Assembly: GCA_903900335.1 (NCBI GenBank)
Contig: CAIUMP010000048.1
Coordinates: 1 to 35,750, forward strand
DNA: 35,750 bases
Reading direction: 5' to 3'
Source: an uncultured Ignavibacteriota bacterium
GTDB lineage: Bacteria > Bacteroidota > Ignavibacteria > Palsa-1295
Both the position numbers and the translations under genes were made by a program. Numbering within the stretch: position 1 is the first letter of the stretch; each line of letters starts with the position of its first letter. This document shows positions 1 to 7,100 of this stretch, piece after piece. The notes under the pieces are model-generated. The model was given only the letters and a program-made list of their open reading frames with translations, was not told where the DNA came from and made no database searches.

Positions 1-141
1 AAGATCGAACGGTGGATCATTCTTGAAATGGAATACATTGCCATAAAGGTCAGTCGCTACATAGTCACTCCGCCCCGTGGATCGAAGGTCACCCGACCCA
101 CCATTGCGATTCAGATAGGATCGATTATGATCGTATGGAAA
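1..141. repeat. Terminal inverted repeat, left copy (141 bp, exact)
   Basis: Bases 1-141 are the exact reverse complement of 35610-35750. The match stops sharply: base 142 is A where the partner (35609, C) would require G. It lies inside the two truncated paralogous genes. 141 equals the largest default k-mer of the MEGAHIT assembler, so this is best read as a repeat node shared by both ends, not as a transposon end. Confidence 0.95.
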
Positions 142-837
142 ATACGCGGCATCATCATTGAGCACCGTATCTCCCGGCTTATACAAGGTTGCGCCGCCGG
201 AGTACCGTAGTACGAATAGACTATCCGCATTATTATCGTTTGAGGTTGCACAACAAAGAATCAAGTCATCGACAGTGTCGCTTGTCATGTGTGCAATATA
301 GGGGGAGAAAATGTTGTATTTGTAGGCACCATTCGGCGGACCTGGTCTCATGCGATATTCAAGAATCGTTCGTCTGGATGAATCGTAGTCACCACTTGAG
401 TCAGCCCAGTAGATTCGTACGAAGCCCGAAGCAAAGTGCAATATGTCACAGAATTTCCGGGAGTGGAAATGGCCGAGAGCCTGTCCGTAGCCCGAGAGCA
501 AAAACTTCGACTTTGGTTTATCGAGATCGTTGAGATTAAAGTTGGCTCCGCCAGCCATAATATCCCATCCATTCGGATTATTCGGGTAGCCACTAAAGAA
601 AACGCGGTTGTACCCATTCGGCCCCGGCCCCGGCGAGAACTGGTTGCCGCCGAGCTGCTGCCCGGAGTACGAACCATAAATCGTATCGATCTCTCCCGGC
701 ACACCGATTCGCGGCTGGTAGCAGTTGGGGTCGAAGGCGCTGCTGGAGATTTGGGCACACAGCAGCGCAGGGCAAGCAGCACCAGCCCACACCAGAACCA
801 GCACCAATCTCAGAGCAGGATGAATTACACGCTTCAT
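1..837 (-). CDS. Secreted FG-GAP/VCBS-like repeat protein, 3'-truncated by contig end (copy 1)
   Basis: The frame is open from an ATG at 837 to base 1, giving 279 codons with no stop, so the C-terminus is missing. It starts with a signal peptide (MKR, a hydrophobic stretch, then cleavage near LLCAQ, about residue 28). Next comes a Pro/Gly-rich conserved segment (GGNQFSPGPGPNGYNR). Repeats of the form 'GHFHS-x-F-x-DIL ... IYWADSSGDYDSSRRT' and 'MTSDTVDDLILCC' follow, resembling FG-GAP/VCBS beta-propeller blades of the 'D.NGDG..D' type, though calcium-site residues are not fully kept. The end of this window (34929 onward) holds a close paralogue on the other strand. The two share long identical DNA blocks and patchy divergence. 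By analogy with its neighbours I expect a T9SS sorting domain beyond the contig end, but it is not visible. Exact function unknown; the secreted repeat-protein call is fairly sure. Confidence 0.75.
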   Translation of the reverse strand, partial: MKRVIHPALRLVLVLVWAGAACPALLCAQISSSAFDPNCYQPRIGVPGEIDTIYGSYSGQQLGGNQFSPGPGPNGYNRVFFSGYPNNPNGWDIMAGGANFNLNDLDKPKSKFLLSGYGQALGHFHSRKFCDILHFASGFVRIYWADSSGDYDSSRRTILEYRMRPGPPNGAYKYNIFSPYIAHMTSDTVDDLILCCATSNDNNADSLFVLRYSGGATLYKPGDTVLNDDAAYFPYDHNRSYLNRNGGSGDLRSTGRSDYVATDLYGNVFHFKNDPPFDL

Positions 838-901
838 ATCGGATAGACACATTGAGATGATGAAAGGTAACAGGGGCTTCGAACATGCCGTGCCGCAGCG
901 C

Positions 902-1588
902 TTATCTCCCCCAAAACTCCCTCACCGCCCCCTCGTACTCCTCCATCGAGAGCTTTCTGAGCGAGTGCCCTGCTCCAGCAAAGATCATTGAGGAAGCGGT
1001 GCCGCCGATCTCCTGCGCGAGCCGGATCACTTCAGCAGGCACAACAAATTCATCGTTCGCTCCTGTCGATAGAAAAACCGGCACACCTGAATTGCGAATA
1101 TCTGTGGGTGTAAGCTCCCGCCGAGCGAAATCGCGAATGACCGAGGAAATCACGCGCACCGCTTCATCCTGCCCCTTAGCTTTGGCGAACGTCGCGATCG
1201 CGTCCTGCTTGCCTTCCGGCGTCCAGAAGAATTTCATCGCGTGGCTTGCTACGCTTCGCACCCGGTTGGGCTCAGCAGCGGCAAGTTCGAGCGCAGCATA
1301 ACCACCGAGGCTGTATCCGATGATGTCCAGCTTGGGTAGATCCAAGTGCGCCAGCAGTTCACCGGCGCACTGTCCGAGCAGGGCGCTGGTCATCGGAACG
1401 CGCGGTGCGGAGCTCTTTCCATGTCCGGGGAAATCGAGGAAGATGGCCGTCCGCTCCGGAAATCGCGCTGCGATGGGGAGCATTTCTTCAATGCTTCCGA
1501 GGGCCGAGGGGAGGTACAGTATCGGCTCGGTGCCGGGGACATTGCGGACATTATAGAACAATGATGCTTCAGCCGTTTCAATTACCAT
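902..1588 (-). CDS. Alpha/beta-fold hydrolase
   Basis: A 228-aa single-domain alpha/beta hydrolase. The nucleophile elbow is GYSLGG with Ser93. The acid is probably Asp179 in TGANDEF, and the catalytic His is His208 in GAGHSL. An oxyanion-type region (YLPSALGS, residues 25-32) and the LDFPGHGKS stretch (51-59) are typical of esterase/lipase or MhpC-like members. No signal peptide is seen, so it is probably cytoplasmic. The ATG at 1588 (MVIETAEASL) is preferred over an in-frame one at 1645, because the extra 19 residues would be translated from a C-rich intergenic repeat. It is transcribed divergently from the acyl-CoA dehydrogenase at 1705, with about 116 bp between. The substrate cannot be told from sequence; a thioesterase or ester hydrolase role beside an acyl-CoA enzyme is only inference. 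Confidence 0.85.
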   Translation of the reverse strand: MVIETAEASLFYNVRNVPGTEPILYLPSALGSIEEMLPIAARFPERTAIFLDFPGHGKSSAPRVPMTSALLGQCAGELLAHLDLPKLDIIGYSLGGYAALELAAAEPNRVRSVASHAMKFFWTPEGKQDAIATFAKAKGQDEAVRVISSVIRDFARRELTPTDIRNSGVPVFLSTGANDEFVVPAEVIRLAQEIGGTASSMIFAGAGHSLRKLSMEEYEGAVREFWGR

Positions 1589-1626
1589 AGATAAGTTAGT
1601 TAAACCTGCTTGGGGTGATTTTTTTT

Positions 1627-1672
1627 CTTCACCCCTATACCCCAACCCCTAAACCCTATACCCGTCCCCGCT
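1627..1672. repeat. C-rich telomere-like intergenic repeat (CCCTA/ACCCC units)
   Basis: A run of short units such as ACCCCTA, ACCCCAACCCCTAAACCC and CCCTATACCC lies between the divergent hydrolase and acyl-CoA dehydrogenase genes, just after an eight-T run. The same vocabulary recurs at 34373-34455 upstream of tig. The opposite strand is G-rich with G-runs spaced for possible quadruplex formation. Confidence 0.7.
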
Positions 1673-1704
1673 GTTCTCCGCCCGACAAAAAGATTCAACT
1701 TCGC

Positions 1705-2886
1705 ATGACCGACACGACCGCCGACGCACTCAGCTTCAAACTGACCGAAGACCAACAGGCCATCCGCGATCTCGCGCGCGATTTCGCCGAGACCGAACTC
1801 AAGCCACACCGCATGGAGTGGGATGAGTCCCAGCACTTCCCGATGGAAGCATTCAAGAAGATGGGTCAGCTGGGTTTCCTGGGCACGCTCGTCCAAACAG
1901 AGCTTGGCGGAGCTGGGCTTGGGGCAATGGAAAACACGATCATCATCGAGGAGATCGCCCGTGTGGATCCATCCGTTGCACTCTCGGTCGCAGCGCATAA
2001 CGGATTGTGTTCGAGCCATATCAATAAGTTTGCTTCCGAGGAGCTTCGCCAGAAGTACATGCCCGCGCTTGCGAAGGGAGAGATCCTCGGCGCATGGGGA
2101 CTCACGGAGCCATCGGCAGGCTCCGACGCAGGCGGCACGCGCACCGTCGCCGTTCGTGATGGCGATCATTACATCATCAATGGCGCAAAGAATTTTATCA
2201 CGCATGGCACCGTCGGTGACACCACGGTCATCATGGCCGTGACCGAACCGGGCAAGGGCGCGCGCGGAATTTCAGCATTTGTTCTTGAAAAGTCCATGCA
2301 GGGATTTTATGCCTCAAAGAAGGAGAACAAAGTCGGTATGCGCTGCTCGGATACTTCCAGCCTTGTGATGGAGAATGTCCGCGTGCCGGTGTCGCATCGG
2401 ATTGGTGAGGAAGGCGATGGCTTCCTACAAGCGCTGCAAATTTTGGACGGCGGTCGTATCTCTATCGCCGCGCTATCTGTTGGTTGCGCGCAGGGCGCGT
2501 TCGAAGCAGCGATCAAGTATGCGCAAGAACGTGAACAGTTTGGCAAGCCGATCGCACAGCAGCAGGCCACACAATTCAAACTTGCCGAGATGGCAATGAA
2601 GATCGAGGCTGCCCGCTCACTCACCTACAAATCAGCGTGGCTGCGCGACATGGGTCAGCCCTTCGGCAAGGCCGCGAGCATGGCGAAGTTATTCGCGAGC
2701 GAGACAGCGGTTCAAGTCTCTGAAGAGTCCGTGCAGATACACGGCGGCTACGGCTACATCAAGGAATATCCCGTCGAGAAATTCTGGCGGGATTCGAAGC
2801 TGCTCACCATTGGCGAGGGCACGAGCGAGGTGCAGCGCATGGTGATCGCGCGGCATTTGATCAAAGAGGGAGAGGCCGCAGGATAA
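1705..2886 (+). CDS. Acyl-CoA dehydrogenase
   Basis: A 393-aa flavoprotein of the short/medium-chain acyl-CoA dehydrogenase family. It catalyses FAD-dependent alpha,beta-desaturation of an acyl-CoA and passes electrons to electron-transferring flavoprotein. Family signatures are in order: WGLTEPSAGSDAGG (FAD/acyl-binding, about residues 133-146), an FITHG segment, REQFGKPI (about 275-282), QIHGGYGYIKEYPVEKFWRD (about 343-362), and IGEGTSEVQR, where Glu371 is the expected catalytic base. Length matches the family. The ATG at 1705 gives the usual short N-terminus before FKLTEDQQAIRDLARDF; upstream sequence is the C-rich repeat. It converges on the lipoprotein gene with only 5 bp between stop codons. 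Chain length is uncertain: butyryl-CoA or a branched-chain substrate is possible. Confidence 0.93.
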   Translation: MTDTTADALSFKLTEDQQAIRDLARDFAETELKPHRMEWDESQHFPMEAFKKMGQLGFLGTLVQTELGGAGLGAMENTIIIEEIARVDPSVALSVAAHNGLCSSHINKFASEELRQKYMPALAKGEILGAWGLTEPSAGSDAGGTRTVAVRDGDHYIINGAKNFITHGTVGDTTVIMAVTEPGKGARGISAFVLEKSMQGFYASKKENKVGMRCSDTSSLVMENVRVPVSHRIGEEGDGFLQALQILDGGRISIAALSVGCAQGAFEAAIKYAQEREQFGKPIAQQQATQFKLAEMAMKIEAARSLTYKSAWLRDMGQPFGKAASMAKLFASETAVQVSEESVQIHGGYGYIKEYPVEKFWRDSKLLTIGEGTSEVQRMVIARHLIKEGEAAG

Positions 2887-2891
2887 GCGTC

Positions 2892-3206
2892 TCAGTCAGC
2901 ACGCACGCTGCCTGTCCGTTCTATTGTGATGGCATAGCCATCAATTTCTCCCGGAAGCCGCGCCAGGTTAGCAGAATGATCTACAAAGATCACAACGGCT
3001 GGCTTGCCATCCTTGCGACTTTCTCCGGTGCCGATCACCCCCTCTAGTTTCATCCATCTAGGCGTACTATCGGCAAGGATCTGCGCTATCGTGCGGTGAC
3101 CCTTCGAAAACGCTGCGGTATCCATTGCAACCTCTGTGTTCGATTTCATAGGATGCGGCGCACACGAGAAGAGCATCAGTGAAAGCAGAGGAGTAACTAC
3201 CTTCAT
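2892..3206 (-). CDS. Small lipoprotein homologous to the N-terminal domain of the adjacent protease
   Basis: A 104-aa protein from the ATG at 3206. The N-terminus MKVVTPLLSLMLFSC is a lipoprotein signal with a lipobox ending at Cys15. The rest reads MKLEGVIGTGESRKDGKPAV, then VIFV, LPGEIDGYAI and ERTGSVRA. This matches the segment IPGVIGTGTGLDKSDPKQAV ... IPATVGG ... VGTARA of the upstream protease, so the two genes share one domain. A longer in-frame ATG at 3275 would place 23 non-signal-like residues in front and is rejected. The gene lies 72 bp downstream of the protease on the same strand, with a hairpin between. A guess is an envelope accessory or regulatory copy of the protease's N-terminal domain; no function is established. 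Confidence 0.75.
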   Translation of the reverse strand: MKVVTPLLSLMLFSCAPHPMKSNTEVAMDTAAFSKGHRTIAQILADSTPRWMKLEGVIGTGESRKDGKPAVVIFVDHSANLARLPGEIDGYAITIERTGSVRAD

Positions 3207-3223
3207 TGTTGCCTTATAAGAAT

Positions 3224-3256
3224 AGCCCCTGTAATCACTCAAAGAACACAGGGGCT
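3224..3256 (-). terminator. Intergenic hairpin between protease and lipoprotein genes
   Basis: A perfect 9-bp stem (AGCCCCTGT with ACAGGGGCT) with a 15-nt loop lies in the 72-bp gap. On the minus strand it is followed by ATTCTTATAA rather than a clean T-run. It may be a weak terminator or attenuator that lets some transcript through to the lipoprotein gene. Confidence 0.45.
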
Positions 3257-3278
3257 GAAGGTTTAAACATAGCAAAGA

Positions 3279-4475
3279 TCAAAAAGAGGAGGTCACAAAG
3301 CCCAGACCGAAGTCATGCGCGATGTGATCCATTCGATTCGCGAACGATGCCGTGCTCGAACCCGCGAAGTTGAGCCCGACGGGATTGTTGCTTCCATCGT
3401 TGGTCACCATCATCGAGCCAGAATCGCCTGCTTGAATGAACTGACCACTCACGTAGATCTGATCAACAAACGTTGCCGTGAAGCGGGAGTAACTCACCGT
3501 GATCGTAACGTTGATCCCGGCGATAGTCCCCGTCGTGTGGCCCGTTGTGCGTCCAACTTTCTGCACACCGAGATTGAGGCTTGGAGAGACCACTGTCGTC
3601 GAAGGCGTGTACCAATTATCTGGTGACATCGCTGGCGACCAGCCGCCGGAGAGCGAAGGATTACATTCAGCGATGGCGGCGTCGTAGTAATTGTTATGAC
3701 GGTTGTCGATGTAATTCCATGCGTAGAGCTTGCCGACCGCCCCAGATGTGCCACAGCTTACATCATAGCGGCCCGGCTGATCCTGCTGATCGGCCCCCGT
3801 TGCGGTATTCTCATTTGCGAAGACATGATTACAGCTAAGCATGAACTTGTGCGAGGTGGTTGAATACCCCGAGCTATAGACACGGATGACATCCCTGCTG
3901 GAACCGCTCGCCTCATACGTCCCGGAGTATGTGCCGGCGCTTGTTAACCTCGAAGTTGTGACGAGTGCACCGATGGAGCCCGAGGCACATTGATCGTTGT
4001 CGCCAACACTCACACCAGCAGGAAGCGGTGTGCGATAGGTCCCTGTGTATCCCGAGAAAGCCCTTGCTGTACCGACAAACTCCACACGGGTCTTCAGACC
4101 TCCAACAGTAGCAGGGATTCCCCGCACACCGGCAAGGCTCGTGAAGACAAGTATCACGGCCTGTTTCGGGTCCGACTTATCCAATCCAGTGCCGGTACCG
4201 ATGACACCCGGGATGGCCATCAAACTGGTCGTGTTTGCATCCTGAATTTTGATGGCGTGTTGAACGAAAGCAGGCTGGTTCGACCAGTCGGCATGATAAT
4301 TCGCATCTGGTCCGATCGACAGCGGTCCAGAAGACGGTGCGCTTCCCGAGGGTGCGTTCGGTGTGTTGCAGCCCCATATCGCAACCGCCAGCAACACCAG
4401 AAGCGCTATGGAAGAAAGGCCAAGGCCAAAGCGGGTGGAATAGAGCATTCGGGCAAAACCATGATTGTTTTTCAT
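3279..4475 (-). CDS. Lipoprotein trypsin-like serine protease (NAL1-like)
   Basis: About 398 aa from the ATG at 4475. A hydrophobic segment ends in a lipobox (VLLAVAIWGC, Cys36), so it is probably membrane-anchored. An N-terminal domain with GVIGTGTG and LP/IP-type motifs (about residues 70-140) precedes a chymotrypsin-fold domain. The visible triad is His217 (LSCNHVFAN), Asp265 (YYDAAIAEC) and Ser352 (QAGDSGSMM). The arrangement resembles plant NAL1-type and related bacterial trypsin-like proteins. Several cysteines suggest an exported, oxidised protein. The start could instead be the ATG at 4448, which gives a shorter, more typical signal (MLYSTRFGLGLSS). A hairpin and the related lipoprotein gene follow. 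The protease assignment is strong; the substrate is unknown. Confidence 0.85.
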   Translation of the reverse strand: MKNNHGFARMLYSTRFGLGLSSIALLVLLAVAIWGCNTPNAPSGSAPSSGPLSIGPDANYHADWSNQPAFVQHAIKIQDANTTSLMAIPGVIGTGTGLDKSDPKQAVILVFTSLAGVRGIPATVGGLKTRVEFVGTARAFSGYTGTYRTPLPAGVSVGDNDQCASGSIGALVTTSRLTSAGTYSGTYEASGSSRDVIRVYSSGYSTTSHKFMLSCNHVFANENTATGADQQDQPGRYDVSCGTSGAVGKLYAWNYIDNRHNNYYDAAIAECNPSLSGGWSPAMSPDNWYTPSTTVVSPSLNLGVQKVGRTTGHTTGTIAGINVTITVSYSRFTATFVDQIYVSGQFIQAGDSGSMMVTNDGSNNPVGLNFAGSSTASFANRMDHIAHDFGLGFVTSSF

Positions 4476-4614
4476 AGACAAAAAAAGAGTAGAAATACAT
4501 AACAGAGCTTGTTCAGAGCGGCGTGTGAGGTGGGCACCGTCCGACACAACGATATACGATCGAAACTACAGTAGAACAGAACTCAAAAGTTCCATCCCCA
4601 GATGCTGCGACTCT

Positions 4615-5838
4615 TTAAGTATATTTTGCCACCACAATGCGTAACTCATCCGCATTGTTCGCCTCGTCCAGCACAGAGAGAAGTTCAGCAGGATCGAAAG
4701 GATTATTGATGCGAAGGATGTACCTTTCGTATCCTGCCAGAAGCGTTTCGAGCAAAGCAAGATCGAGCGACTGACCGCCCGTCGTCTGCGCTTTGCCATT
4801 GGCATATATCAGAACTTTGATCGGTGCATTGCGAAGCAGTGCTTCTATGAGTCCATAGTGTCCTGCCGAGATAAAAGAGAAATCCCCGATGAAAGCCCAC
4901 GAGCGTTTCATGCCCGCCAAGTTTGCACCGATCACCGTCGGGATACTACCACCCATGTAGAGCGCTGCGTGTGCGATGTCATACGGCGGAAGTGCGGAGA
5001 GCGTTGAAACACCGGCATCGCCACACACGAAATCTACTTCCATTGTTTTGAAGACTTCGAAGAGTGGAAGATACGGTGCGACTGCCTTTTGATAATCCGC
5101 CGGAAGATCATCCGGGATGCGCGGCATCGGTGGGCGCTTAACGAACTCGTAGATCTCGGATGGACGAATTTTGCTCAGCAACACTTCCCGCTGGTAGGGT
5201 GCGAAGATCGGGCAGACAAGATGACGTTGAATATCGCGTTGATACCACTGGCGCATTCTTTGGTGCGGGGCATTATCTAGAACCGATTTCGGAATTCCCG
5301 TCCCCTTCAAAGCGGATTCTGGAGCTGGCGGTGATTCGACCTCGGTGTCTATTTCTGCTGAGTCGATCACCAATGTATAAGGAAGACTCAACATCTCCGA
5401 TTTCTTATACGCATCCTTCACATCGCGATAGATAGTCGCAGCAGTGCCAATGGCATACGGCATCTCCGCCCCATAGATGATGGGCAGAATCTCGATAATG
5501 TTATCCGAATGGCTGCCCCCCTTATCCTCGAAGATGATATTCACCATACCCGCCGTGACGCCACACGAGAGCGAGTCCATCACCGCGTTCATCGCCTTCG
5601 TGAGTCCGTGCGATTTGATGATGCAAGCGGAGCGCATACCAGTAAGCGCCGCACCATGTGCAATTGCGTAAGCTGGCTCTTCGTGGAAGGAGACGGGGAA
5701 GTCCTGCTCCATTACTCCCCTAAACGCATTGAACGTCTGCGTTGCACCGTGACCAGGGACGTGCGTGGCAATGCCGACGTTGCAATCGCGTAATGCGAGC
5801 GCAATCGCGCGAGACATGGGAATGGTGGAGCTGCTCAT
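4615..5838 (-). CDS. Thiamine-pyrophosphate-dependent 2-oxoacid enzyme (IorA / sulfopyruvate-decarboxylase-like)
   Basis: A 407-aa protein with both TPP half-domains. The N-terminal PYR-type domain carries FHEEPAYAIAHGAALTG (about 51-67), whose Glu would contact the cofactor, and IIKSHGLTKAMNAVMDSL. The C-terminal PP-type domain has CGDAGVSTL (about 283-291), MGGSIPTVIGANLAG, and the GD...N cofactor motif starting at GDFSFISAGHYG (about 328) and ending at YAN. This C-half resembles the alpha subunit of indolepyruvate ferredoxin oxidoreductase, but the ferredoxin domain with Cys clusters at the end of IorA is absent. A non-redox decarboxylase or lyase is therefore as likely. It starts 3 bp after the stop of the flavin hydroxylase gene, so the two are almost certainly co-transcribed and may act on one aromatic 2-oxoacid or acyl-CoA pathway. 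Confidence 0.78.
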   Translation of the reverse strand: MSSSTIPMSRAIALALRDCNVGIATHVPGHGATQTFNAFRGVMEQDFPVSFHEEPAYAIAHGAALTGMRSACIIKSHGLTKAMNAVMDSLSCGVTAGMVNIIFEDKGGSHSDNIIEILPIIYGAEMPYAIGTAATIYRDVKDAYKKSEMLSLPYTLVIDSAEIDTEVESPPAPESALKGTGIPKSVLDNAPHQRMRQWYQRDIQRHLVCPIFAPYQREVLLSKIRPSEIYEFVKRPPMPRIPDDLPADYQKAVAPYLPLFEVFKTMEVDFVCGDAGVSTLSALPPYDIAHAALYMGGSIPTVIGANLAGMKRSWAFIGDFSFISAGHYGLIEALLRNAPIKVLIYANGKAQTTGGQSLDLALLETLLAGYERYILRINNPFDPAELLSVLDEANNADELRIVVAKYT

Positions 5839-5841
5839 TCT

Positions 5842-6972
5842 TTACTTAACGTACTTCTCATATCTCTCCACAAACCCTGGATCGCGCTTCCGCAAATTCT
5901 CATGATCGACCTTTCCGGAGCGCATCATCAACTTATACGCGAATGGAATAGGGTCGAGATGCATATAGTCCTTGAGTGTTTCGAAGAAGACAAGACTTTC
6001 GTATGCAGCCTCCTGATACTCATTCACAACAGGGCTTCGTGCCTTATCAAATGCCGCGAGGGTGGCAGGAATGCCGAGCTTATCGTTATCACGCATAGCA
6101 AGAAAAAGCGCGATCGCATCTTCAAGCGCGAGCTTCGTGCCGGAGCCGATAGAGAAGTGAACCGTTGCGACCGAATCCCCAAGCAGCACGACATTCTCGT
6201 GATAGCGATGTTGATTCTTGACGAAGAGGAAATTAATCCACTTCGAATTGTTCGAAAGCAAGTCCGCCCCTTGCAGATCGTCCTTAAACACATCTTGAAG
6301 ATAGAGACGCGTAGCAGTCTCATCCATATTGGCGAACCCCGCAGTGTCCCAGGTCTCCTCATCGCACTCGACGATGAACGTGCTGAGATCCTTGTTGAAC
6401 TTGTAGGAATGGGCTGCAAAGACACCGTCCCCATTCTCGCGAAACGTCAGTGTCAGTCCATGGAAGAGGTGGGGTGTGCCATACCAAATATAGCGGTTGG
6501 GGCGCGTGCTGATGTTCGGCCCGAACGCGTCCTTATAACGCGAACGAACCTCGCTGTTGATGCCATCTGCACCGACGATGAGATCGTAACCTGTCAGCGA
6601 AGCAACGTCTGTAATGTTGGTGCGGAAGTTCAAGTTGACGCCAAGCTCTTTGCATCGTTCTTGGAGGATGTGCAAGATCTCGATGCGTGCGATGCCGGAA
6701 AACTTGTTACCACCAACGGTGATCTTCTCACCTCGATAGACGATATCGACATTATCCCACGTCTCGAAGCTGCGTAAGATTGCCTCGTAGGAAGGTTCGT
6801 CTTCTGCTTTGAGATAACCGAGCGTCTTGTCGGAGAAGACGACGCCCCAGCCGAACGTATCGTCCGGGCCGTTGCGCTCGAAGAGGTCGATGGTGGTTTC
6901 GGGCCGCCATTTTTTGACGAGCAGTGCAAGGTAAAGGCCCGCCGGGCCGCCGCCGATAATTGCGATCTTCAT
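5842..6972 (-). CDS. FAD-dependent aromatic hydroxylase (salicylyl-CoA 5-hydroxylase / VioD-like)
   Basis: A 376-aa group A flavin monooxygenase. The N-terminal dinucleotide motif is IIGGGPAGLY (Gly7, Gly9, Gly12). It is followed by FERNGPDDTFGWGVVFSD (31-48), a stretch very characteristic of the salicylyl-CoA / 2-aminobenzoyl-CoA hydroxylase and VioD branch. The DG motif is VGADG (Asp136) and the second FAD motif is LLGDSVATVHFSIGSG (Gly265-Asp266). Salicylyl-CoA hydroxylases are often fused to a C-terminal old-yellow-enzyme half; here only the hydroxylase half exists, the length of VioD. The start at 6972 puts the FAD motif at the N-terminus; 68 further in-frame codons upstream lack homology. 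It is first gene of a two-gene operon with the TPP enzyme. The substrate is probably an aromatic ring, possibly a CoA thioester or an indole compound; that part is inference. Confidence 0.82.
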   Translation of the reverse strand: MKIAIIGGGPAGLYLALLVKKWRPETTIDLFERNGPDDTFGWGVVFSDKTLGYLKAEDEPSYEAILRSFETWDNVDIVYRGEKITVGGNKFSGIARIEILHILQERCKELGVNLNFRTNITDVASLTGYDLIVGADGINSEVRSRYKDAFGPNISTRPNRYIWYGTPHLFHGLTLTFRENGDGVFAAHSYKFNKDLSTFIVECDEETWDTAGFANMDETATRLYLQDVFKDDLQGADLLSNNSKWINFLFVKNQHRYHENVVLLGDSVATVHFSIGSGTKLALEDAIALFLAMRDNDKLGIPATLAAFDKARSPVVNEYQEAAYESLVFFETLKDYMHLDPIPFAYKLMMRSGKVDHENLRKRDPGFVERYEKYVK

Positions 6973-7100
6973 GTATGGGTGATGAGTTCGATGATGTGAG
7001 TCGGTAACGGATCGCAAAACAACCGCGGCTTTCGCTTGGTTGTGCTGAAGAAGCAAATATCCACGAGAAACCGAACCGGCGAGCCATGCGTCTGTAAGTG

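Noticed and set aside
1-141. Transposon terminal inverted repeats
   Set aside because: The match lies inside coding sequence of two paralogous genes, no transposase is present, and its length equals an assembler k-mer.
1600-2205. Minus-strand 201-aa frame opposite the acyl-CoA dehydrogenase
   Set aside because: It is a shadow of a well-conserved gene on the plus strand, with no recognisable domain.
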